A stretch of 64,000 bases of DNA from Chondrosia reniformis (Eukaryota > Porifera > Demospongiae > Chondrillida > Chondrillidae): positions 1,364,001 through 1,428,000 of the forward strand of contig OX359201.1 of NCBI GenBank assembly GCA_947172415.1, in the 5' to 3' direction. Shown here one piece after another: positions 46,628 to 57,600 of the stretch. The translations under genes were made by a program, and so were the position numbers. The notes beneath the pieces are model-generated. The model was not told the origin of the DNA. It made no database searches and saw only the letters and a list, made by a program, of their open reading frames with translations. The stretch's first letter is position 1. The number at the start of each line of letters is the position of its first letter.

Positions 46628-48108
46628 AAGCGTAATTAAAGGTTGCTCTGCATGGTCTGAACAATTTAGGCTGGTAGATATAGTTTAAACTCATTAATTT
46701 ACTTTAGCAAGGAAATAGACATGATCAACTGCAGAACAGCCAACAAATAGTGTAATCATATATTCAATACAATTTGCAATCAGTATTATTGAATTATTAA
46801 GACTGAATTGAGTACTTATAATTACTTGTGTGTTTTGCGATAGTTTGTTCTTCTACGTATAAAAACAACATGGATTCGTAGTAATTGTAGATTTCTTGTG
46901 AACATATACGTATATGGTTGTCATATTACTGATGAAGACCTACGGGATGAAACATTCTATTCCAAAGATCTAATATTGCTCTTGCTCAATAACCTTTAAA
47001 CTTGTCATATACATATTAAGCCTTTTCTGTTTATAATGGCAATCTCAATTCTTCATGATAGCAACTGAACTTTGCTGTAAGGTAAGATATGCCTTCAAGG
47101 ATTGAAACAATTTTGAAATGCTGTGGTTTGTAGCCTAAAAGCAAGCCTGTCAGGAAGGGCTTTGTACATAGACCTAATCCTCTGTAATTTATAAACACTT
47201 ACAAGAGCCTTATATATATAGCATCAAGAGTAAAAGATAAGAGTGTGCAACTACACTTCCTTAAAAATGACATATTACTGTGTCACAAGTAGGCATGGAA
47301 ACCGTATTAATATTCCTATGTCAAGAATATTAATATCATACTATACCTACGTACACGTGATGAGTTAAAATGTAAAACGAGTAAAATGCTGCTAATCCAT
47401 GTGGATATGCAGTTGTACACACTTACGCATCTCTTATGTACTCCTGATAGCATTGAATGCATTCAAACACACTATGAGGCTACCACCTAATATACATACG
47501 TACGTACATATAATACAATTATTATGCATATTGTCAAAAAATTTGACTGAACATATATTCTGTATTACTTGGCTTAATTGCTATGTTATAAGATACACAT
47601 ACACGTACAGCAGTCATAATACATCCATAGAAGCTAATACAGATGATAGCGCACGAGCATAAGCCTTTGGATTGTTGTAGTATAAGCAGTTATTGGCACA
47701 TGTGTCTGGTCCACTGGACCACATGTCATGGTGACACATACACAGAGGAGGGGGAACTAGCTGTCTTGCCTTCATTCTTTGTTTTATCTTCTCACGCAGT
47801 CCATCAATAAATCTTTATTTGTATATAAAAATATAAGAAAACAAACCCCTTTATAGGTTAATCTATCAATTAAATTTAATGTACGTATGCATAATGCATT
47901 GCACATACAGTATATACGTACGTATGAATAAACGAAGTGATGATCAAACTACAAGTAATTACGTGAACAAAGGAAGTTACATAAGGGCTGTACAAAGGCT
48001 ATGATGATAAACCAAATTCACTGGAAATTATTACGCCAAACCAGCCAAGTGACCGCAGTCGAATCTTGGCTGGGGGACCGAAGTCCTATTTAATTGGCAA
48101 CCAGTGAT
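46628..48108. other. Intergenic region with one decayed repeat tail
   Basis: A decayed CTGATGAAGACC...GATGAAAC motif lies at 46929-46953, followed by an AATAAcct-like tail. A hairpin of AATATTAATA type is at 47303-47335. No gene is seen. Confidence 0.5.
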
Positions 48109-51100
48109 TCATTCAAGACTGAAGCTTTGGCTGTAAATGTTCCTAAGGCTAATTGTAACATCTCTATATTACCAGACTACTAGTTTACTGATTATCACTT
48201 TCATTATTCATATCAACATATGGATTAGCTTTCTTACATACGTATGTACCTGTCTAATTCCTTCTCTTTTTGGATTCTTTTTTTGTGCTCTTCTTCAGAA
48301 ACTGTGACCTTCCATCTAATTAGTTTTCTCTCCTCTTCTGCCAACTGAGAGGCAGTTAGACTCTCTGGGGAACTTGCCGTTTCTCTGTTATCTCTTTCAT
48401 TAGCCAGTCTGAGAATTTCTGCCTCTTCCTTGAATTTCTCCTGTTGTCTAACCTCTCTGACCTTTTCTCTCTCCACTGCAGCATATGCCTTTCTGCATAC
48501 AACCAACTGTTGCACAAGCTAAGTACATATGTAAGAGTGGTTTTGGATGCGTATGTATGTATGTATGGTATAGACAGTTAAAATGTTTGAAAATTTCAAT
48601 AATTCTCTTCAACGATTTTAGGCTAATCTGAAAACTAAAGATTATATTTGTGTGTGAAAAACCACAGACTACAATCTTTATAACTTCACATACCTAAGTC
48701 AATTGAAGCTGCATGAGACTCAGACACTTGTATACTTACATGACCGTTTAACCATATCTATACATGACCTTTTAACCATCAACACTGGCGTATTTATACG
48801 TATTTATGTAATCCAATGATTGCGATCGGTTTGCAACTAGACCAGCGTGTCAATTAGAGAGATTTGGCCACATTCGAGATTGGCTTCTATTTCAGAATAG
48901 CCCAGCTGACCCCCAGCCTCTAAACGTGACCCGGCCTTTATTTGAGCCAGGCCTCTATATACAGACAAATACAGTAGTCCAATGATAGTCTTACCCTTTC
49001 CTTTAAGGCTTTGTCACTGTGTGGTATCCATTTTGATGTAGCTAACATGTCATTTTTGACACAATTGCTGTGTGGGAACAAGCTACTGCTGGAGGTGTCA
49101 CCTTCTGAGAGACAAACACTCTGCTGGTCTAAACTGCTGTGAGATGTCAAAGCAATTTCTCTTTCACTAGACATACAAGCAGAGCTAAACGAAGAGCAAC
49201 TTTCAGTAATATCAGAAATCTGAAGGTTTTGTGGTGCCTCGGTAGTCTTAGGGTCTTTGCTATTTTTGTTCACATCCCACCATCTTGCACCAGGTAAGAC
49301 ATCCTAGGGTGAGAGTTAGCAGAGGTACACACGCATGTACGTAGGAACCACATAGTTACATAAGTATTGGCGTTACATTACTGCCATGTCATGGTGATTT
49401 ATGGCTACATAATATGTACGTATATTTAAAATCAAACCACAAATGTTAAGTCTATATTTACATTAGGGAAGTAGAAAATAACTGAATTGACCATGGTTGG
49501 GTTATCGGCTACAGGCTCTAAATATTATATTATGTAGTACGTATGTAAGTACGTAGTTGATAAATTGTCGGTCTCACTAGTAACTACAGTGGAATGTCAA
49601 TTATCCGACAGGCGGCAAATGTCAAGTTTTTAATCGAGGGAAAGAACTATTCTTTTCTCTTCATAGTAGCCATTTTACAATTGCACAACAACTTTGCCAG
49701 AAAGCAATTAAGCACACCTGTTTCAGTTAATGAATTTAGCTAAAAAGCCAATATCAAGTCAAAATCAGTCAAAGCGAACGTTTTTTCTATGCACTCGGAT
49801 AACTGAAGTTCCACTGTATGTATATATGTACAAATGTTCACTCACATCCATTTCCTGTTCTTTTCTGCTCAGAAGTTGCTTCTTTGCTAAGTATCTCTGA
49901 TTCTATTTAAACACCAAACACATGAAGACATATAAATATGTTCATATAACCAGAAAGGCAGGCCTACGTATAAGTACGTTATAAAGAGCAAATCATCAAA
50001 ATTTACAAAACTTTCAGGATGTGTTTTGTGGATGTCTGTGAATGCTGACACCAAGTTTCAACTTCATATCTGTCCATTTTGCAGCACAAAATGTACGTAT
50101 ATTACATTCTGTTGTACAACCTTAATAATAGAGTGATTCCTTTGGACGATTGAGCACACCGACAAGTCACTTTATTAATTTTAATTCAATGCAATGTTTC
50201 GCCTATCACAGGCTTCATCAGGCACACAAATATTATCTATACAGCATGCCCAATAAATTTCACGATAGTACGTATGGCGAGAGATAGGACAAATATGTAT
50301 GAGCAAACATCAAATGTTCTACAAAATAGATTGACAACATGGTTAATGCTGCATATCCCTTGTATGTACGTACGTACCTTTACATTAGGAGCTGTTTTAC
50401 TTGCCATAAGGCAGGCATCCTCTTTTGTCGCAGGAAATCTCCTAGTAGACCTTGCTGCCAACTGTTGAGGATGCTGAGACTGTGCAGCCTGCAGTAGCAC
50501 TCTCTCCTCTCTTCTAGCCTTAACATGCCAAGATAAAAATAACATTCTTCATTATACTATACTATGTACGTACGTACGTACCTATGTACATACATACATG
50601 GGTGTGTACTTGTAAGGGTAGTTGTGTATACATAACAGTATTTGTTGTACGTAGGTACATAAGTGTATTGTATGCATGAATAATCTAATACACATATGAA
50701 TAATCTAACAAATAGGAGATATTATTATGCAGTTTTAGCTAACAATGTGCTTGTAATCTACAGATCATTGCAAAATGAAGAAAAGGATAATGAAGATATA
50801 AACCCAATCTTAAAGATTTACTTACTTACGTATGTGATTCATTCAATTCAATTCAAACCATTAAATTAGGTATCCAAAGTATGTATGAAGATTTCTACTT
50901 CACAGCCCTATTAGATATTGGTATCCTTAACCATGAGTAAAGTTGCACTTACTATTTTTCGAACCAGCTTTCCAAGTTTCCTTTGTTTGTCTACTTCCTT
51001 CTCTTTCACTCTCTGTTTCACTTCCTTCTGAAAGTTGTTCAACCTGTGCCCTCTTTCAATTTGCTTCATGGTAATAAAGTGCTCGGCTAGCCTTGCTTCT

Positions 51101-51635
51101 TCCTTTAGATTAAGCATAAAGGAAGAAAACATTTTACCATATAAATAGATACACCAATTCATGCCCCAAAGAATTGTAAATTATCATGTAATAGACAATC
51201 TATGTCTCAATCAGTCTAATACGTACAATCTTAATTTAGCATGAGCAGAAAACGTGTAACACTCCAAATTAAAGATCATCTAAATGCAGAGAATCAAGCA
51301 AGCTACGTTGTTCCTTTGTTCACAGAGCAGTAACGAGTCACGAGTAACTAAAATCAGACATTTTATAAACTCTTAGAATTGTAGATACCTACACACTGGC
51401 AAACACTGACCAATATTCAGTGATTTATCATTCAGAGAAACAACATCTTTGAGTCTAGTATAATCGAAATGATTTTTCGAAAAAAGGCGAGAAGATAAGT
51501 TCTAGATAAACAACTCACCACTGCATTTTCATCGGAAATGTACTCCTGTTTAATCTTTACTGGTACCAACTCGGGAACTCCATTGCAAGCTGAAACAAAC
51601 TTTCCCAAATTCCTCTTGTATTTCAAGTCCTCCAT
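48109..51635 (-). CDS. Coiled-coil protein, CCDC15-like
   Basis: Seven minus-strand exons keep phase: 51519-51635, 50953-51102, 50378-50518, 49846-49902, 48995-49303, 48250-48518 and a predicted last exon 48109-48163; 365 residues. It is dominated by charged helices: EARLAEHFITMKQ...RLNNFQKEVKQRV (exon 2), and a second Glu/Lys/Arg-rich coiled coil (exon 6). Between them is a Ser-rich segment with CLSEGDTSSSSLF. The FQKEVKQRV stretch and its setting resemble vertebrate CCDC15 (EALKHFQKQVKYRV), a centrosome/cilium-related protein, but the similarity is limited to this block. The start codon is 56 bp from that of TBC1D23 on the other strand. No signal peptide or TM. The last exon is short and less certain. 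Confidence 0.65.
49585..49818. mobile_element. pogo-like MITE
   Basis: Ends TACAGTGGAATGTCAATTATC and GATAACTGAAGTTCCACTGTA are inverted copies flanked by TA, as in pogo/Tigger elements. It is 234 bp in an intron, ending 27 bp from an exon. Confidence 0.75.
50196..50221 (-). ncRNA. Hammerhead-like motif in a repeat tail
   Basis: On the minus strand: CTGATGA, A, GCCT-loop-AGGC, GAAAC. The layout equals 9330-9354 and 21333-21363 but with different stem letters, so pairing is kept. No partner strands for stems I and III were checked, and activity is unknown. Confidence 0.35.
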
Positions 51636-51691
51636 TTTGTTGACAGGTTTCCATACCAACGTGGAAATTCTAAAAAATGAAGCAATTAAAA
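51636..51691. promoter_or_regulatory. Divergent promoter of CCDC15-like and TBC1D23 genes
   Basis: Only 56 bp separate the two opposite start codons. There is no TATA box. The arrangement implies a shared bidirectional promoter or overlapping 5' UTRs. Confidence 0.6.
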
Positions 51692-54600
51692 ATGGATGCC
51701 GCAGTTGGTCGGCAGGAAACAATGGAACACAACAAGGTAAACCAATCCGATGGCGGCTCAGAGGGAGAGATGCAAAAAGAAAACGAAAACAGTGAAAATT
51801 CAGATGGCGATGCGTTACTTGATGAAGCAACTCCGTTGTCACCATCTAAGTTAGTCAACTACGTATATATACGTATCTAGTTTCCTTTGACAGGTCGTAC
51901 TACCTGCAAACTCTTCAAGTGTAAAGATAATGAGAGTCGGAGCGTCGTATACTTGACACTCAGCTCTGTAACATGTGACCTATCTATCTATTATGAAGAG
52001 TGTTACAGTACGTATGTAGACTACTTCCCCAAATCTACTGTTCTTACGCAAGTCTTCTACAAACGTACCTATTTCGTTCCCAGAGACTATTGGAATATAC
52101 AGTACGTATATTTCAGTGGTGAATTAGTCTACTGGAACTTCGTGAATGTTCTAAATTGGATTGCTTGTAATTGTTTTTATCATAGATTATACCCACTCAC
52201 TGTATCCAATCTATGCTTTTAGTGTATTTTTTGTCTTCTTTCTCCCACTTTCTCCCCCGTAGTATCGATATGGAGGCTGTCAAGACCGCCATCAAAGGAG
52301 GCTCAGATGTGGCTACCATACGCAGCTTATGCAACGGACAGGCTATACCCGCGGAAATAAGGCGACACTTTTGGAAGGTATTGGTGTAACATTAATTCTT
52401 ATTCAGATACTCGCAAATAAACTGTATCCATGAACAATCTAGAACATCACATTACAAAAATTTATTGCCTTCATGCCTACATATAAAGCTAAGCCATGTT
52501 CCTTAAATTTACTCACCGAAATAGCTATATTTTTAGTTGAAGATACAAGTTATGTAAGTATATGTACATACGTATGTACGTATGTAGATGTATCATCTGT
52601 GTGTTTTAGCTAGTATGTAGTGCTACAGGAAGTTACAGAATACCTCTTTGATAAAATGTTTACTGAAACCCCCTTCATCAAAAGATTCACCAATAGCTAC
52701 GTAGCTGTATGGAGTCCAAAAGAGCTGTTCTTTCAGATGCTGTTATATGGCATACATATGTACATACATAATATTGTACATGCATTACATCTAGGCTAGG
52801 CTAAGTACAATGGTTAAGATTGTTATTTGACTGAACATAAGAATAATCAATACACCATTTTTCTTACGTACATGCTATACAGTACAGTGTCACCTAGATA
52901 ATCTGCCACAATTGGTACAAGGAAAAATATGGCGGATTAGTGGGGTTGGTGGATTAGTGAGATTGGCATTTGAATACCTTTGATTATCGTATACGAATTG
53001 CGACTTCCGTTCCCGATGTGACGTCACGATGAAACTGGAATGCGTGGGTGATTATTTGACAAATGGCTGTTTTTGTACATCTAATTCAGAGTAAAAGGCC
53101 TATAGAGAACTAAACCTACGTATGAGAGTTTCATGAAATGATAAGGGTTGTTTGTTGTGCTCATAAGAGAGCTTCATGTACGTACATTTAAAAAGCGTTG
53201 ACCACATAATAGTACGTATGTATGCGTTCCTTATTTTTGTGGTAGCAGTGGTGAATCCATCATAATGGAATAGCCCCAGTGAATATGGTACACTTTCCTT
53301 TGTCTACACATTGACCCATCAATATGTCCTAGTCCTTTATAGTGTACATACGTACGTATGAGTTGAGAAGTACATACATTGTTTAGTCTTATATTCATCA
53401 TATTGTAATGCGATCTATAAAATCCCATTAGTGTTGCCTAGTAGAAGATCAAGTTTTAAGTGTCTACAGACAATTGTATATATGAAGTTCACGCAGTATC
53501 AGGGGATTGGTAGCTACCACCAAAGATCTACACTGCTTTCTTCTGTATCTTGTACATGTGTACATACGTATGTGTGCTTTGTGTAAATAGATTAAGTCCA
53601 GACTTGTTTGTATACACAAGAGTTTTGTATGCAAACATGTTTCTTGAAAATAGCTTACTATGTGCGCACGTATATAGAATACACATATTGTAGTACGTGG
53701 ACAAAAACTGATATGTAATTGTTACTAAACTTGTTAATATTCTTGTAGGAGTGTTTGGGTGTGTCTAAGAAGCAGGATGCGATTGGTGATTGGAATGGAC
53801 CACTAGATGTGGAGCTCCAGGAGGTCATACATGGTGATTGTCAACAGATAGCAGGTTTGTACCCTTTGAAGGCCATTATGAAATGTACATATACGTATGT
53901 ATATACATATTGTGAGCTCACTTACTGATAGCATACGTATGTACATACGTAGTTGTAAGAGGTTCACCCAAAATCTTTTAATTTAATTTTTATCTCAAAT
54001 TTCTTATTTACATACGTACATCTTTATCCAAAGGTGGGCTTTCCCTAAGTTATGACCTCTAGGAAATTATATTTGATCTTCGTATTCATTCCATTATACA
54101 TTTCCTTAGTCTCATCATGTATGTTAATCATATGTACATACATTTGTATATAACGTAGAGTAGCGAGTATTTAATCCACGGCATCGTATCATCAAAATAT
54201 ACATATATACGGATTACGAAGGTGGAAAACACCTTTAAATATGCAATTGAGGCGAGAAAATAATGGTGGATTAGGCGGTTTGGCGTATTAAGCGGGGGCA
54301 GATTATCCAGGTTACACTGTATGTACAATACGTATGTATAGTATCTCCTGTATCAATGCTGATATTATATCTACATACAATACATACGTATGTACATATG
54401 CGTAGCTACTTTGGAGAGTGAGCCTTGTGGTGGTATTGTAGTTCCAGCTGCCCTGATGGAGACCATTATCACATTTTATTGCAAATCCCGTAACACTAAA
54501 TATCCGGGAGATGGTGGCTACGCTGAAGTACTCTTGCCATTGATTAAGACTGGGATGACCAAGACAGACATTTACAACTGTTTCTATACCATTCTCAACA

Positions 54601-57600
54601 GATATATTCCAAGGTACCCACGTACGTATGTAGATATCCATCGTGTACATGTACGTACATATCCCAGGCCCCGAGGGTCACTGATGAAGGGTGGAATTCC
54701 CAGTGGAAAAAAAGAGAAGAAAAAGGAGAAAACTCTTGTATCCTCATCCAAAACTCTCACTAGGTTTAGTTCCCTATAGGCTTTTACTCTAGCTTAGCAT
54801 GTTCAAGATTATACATACGTACGTATACGTATATGTGTACGTACGTACATACGTACATATGTGAGATATGTAGACATGAAAAATCTAATACACCATTTTC
54901 CTACATGCTATGCCTATTCTGTACATGTACTCTTTAGTGATGTACGTACGTACATGTGAATAATCTAAAACCTTAATATAATTTTTATATAAATGTGTTT
55001 TCTACCGTGTTCCCCTTCTGCAGGGACTGTCGACCAGGGACTCCCCCCTACCATCTCTTCAGGTTGCTCCTCCTCTATCATGATCCTGGGCTCTGCTCCT
55101 ATTTAGACACACACAAACTCACCCCCGATGAATACCTCCAACCTTGGGTAGGTATAGTTGGATAGTGTGTGTCTGACAATCCTTGCTGAGGTTTCTTTAA
55201 GAGGGTAGGGCAGGGCAGGGTATTTGGCCCTATTGCAAATTTTAGGAAGCAGCATTTTGAAGTATACGTATGTATATAAATTGAACTGGGCTATCCTAGA
55301 CTGGTACCATCATATACGTATTTTGGATGGTATTTTCTAAGAGAAACTACAATTGAGTATTGGAAATGAACTTTGTTTTGTTTTGCAATTAATTGTAAGC
55401 ATGTTTCTTCAGTTCTTACTCTAATATGCGTAAGTACAATACATAAGTACGTAGGTATTTAGAAGAATTACTGGTCAAGCAAGCACTAACTTTAATTAGA
55501 GTTATTGGATATCATAGGTCTTCCTTCATCACACCTGGAAGTATGGCTTCATGGCCAAGGAAAATTTAACTTTAGAACAAGTTAATCATTAGCTTGCTAT
55601 CACTTACGTACATATGTACATACGTACGTATGTTGTACGTATGTGTACATTTTTAAAATTGCTATACACTGAACTTCTGTCATACACGACCTCATCAAAT
55701 GACATTTAATTTTGAACACAAATGTATGAATCCTTTATTGTTAAGTGTGCTAAATTGAATATATAGCTATTATTATACAGTACATACATACGTATGTCTT
55801 TGTAACACTACCTGTAAACAAGCCAATTAATTGTTGTTTAAAGTTGTGATGTATGCCTGCTTCTATTACACTGCAGATTAGAAGTTTGTTTGTCTCGAGC
55901 TGTAAACATGATGTAATAGCTGGTTTGTGGGATGTCTACTTTTCAGAAAGAGACCCTTTTCTAGTGTTTTTCCTTGCTCTTGTCATGATCATCAATGCAA
56001 AGTATGATGTACATCATGAGTGCATGTGTTAAGATCTTAAAATCTTATACTGTCACTTACATACGTACATACGTATGTATATGTGCTCATGTCTATGACA
56101 ATGCAGATTTATGACTGTATGTAAGTTTGGATGGTAAATCACGTACAAATGAACACTACACTGTTTAATTTCCTGTGTGTTTGCATACATACGCACGTAC
56201 ATTGAAGCTGTATGCTCTCCCTTGCCTCATAGGGAAGTCCTAATGGAGTCACCAGACATGTCCCCTAAGCAAATGAAAGGTACATATGTACTACTGCCTA
56301 TGCCTCTGATTTGATGCATGTTTACGTATGTATGGAACACATGCAGGGCTGCATGCAGAACTTGGAGCTAAGGGGCAAAATGAAAATTTTCAAAATTTAG
56401 GGGGGCAATGATATGAGGGTATTGAAGGAGTTTAGGGGGTTTAGGGGGGGGGCAAAACCAATCCTAGCGCCCCCTCTATGCAGCCCTGTATACAATGCCA
56501 ATCCTAATGAGTGTCCGCACATACTGTAACCACTTTAATACAGAACCACTTTTGGCTTCCTAAGTGTGTGAACTGCAACTTAACCTTGCTTGTTTTAGAG
56601 TTGCTATCAAGTCTGCCTGACCATGTGTCAGCTGATGACATTGAGGATTTCTGTTCACTGGCACAGTACTACTCCAACAGGACACCTCAGTCCTTTAGAA
56701 AGGTGAGCCATTAACGTGTACCACGAGTGTTTTAACTAAGTCACTTCAGAAACCAGATTTATGCTCCCCGTTTTGCCTACAATATACATACATACATATA
56801 TACCATACATATGAAATAGCAATTTAAGGCATTTGTAATGAATACAAGAGATAGATACGTAGATAATTGAGCTGCAGATAATGCGTACGTATGTAGTTGA
56901 AGAAGACCTGATGGTCAAAATGCTTTGCTCATGCACTCCTCAGGAGACTAGAGATGATTGGGATAAAATCCAGAGTCATGTGTATGTTGAGGAAGTTATT
57001 GTACGTACATGTTCATTCCTATAATTATATTTTGTAATAGGATTTTCATACATTACTGTTTGGAATGTCAAGAGGACCAACCTTTGTACCACTCTCTCAT
57101 GCCCTCTGTCTGCCTGTTTCTTTGGGGGAAGTGCTAGAGAGCCTGAATCAGGATGGGACCATTGGTATTAAGTACTACATAGTGGACTCTAGACCTATCA
57201 GCCATTTTAGCAAAGGACACTTACCTGGGTCCTTTCACCTTGATGCAAATTTAGTAAGTCTATACCCATATTGGAAAGTTTTAAGCATGATAGTTTATGT
57301 AATTGTATATACGTACGTACATATGTAAGTATGTATTTACAAGCTTTTTTGAGATAGCTTAATAGCCACTCTACCATTGACCAATGGCTGAGTGTTATTT
57401 CACATATGTTTGCAGTTTCTTCATTCCCCAAAGGACTTCATGGTAGCAGCCAATCGTGTGTGTGAACGCATCAAGTCACAAAATCAGGATGGAGGAGAAC
57501 ACTTGTGTTTTCTCAGCACTGGCCGGGAGAATGAAGACCAATATGTTAACATGGTAGTAGCCAAGTTTCTACAGAACTCTGTACCCTTTGTTAGTGTGGC

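Noticed and set aside
52884-54320. A single 1.4 kb pogo element
   Set aside because: It would contain an essential TBC1D23 exon; two insertions are more likely.
54390-54779. 129-codon ORF that continues past TBC1D23 exon 4
   Set aside because: The real exon ends at 54613; the rest is read-through into an interspersed repeat.
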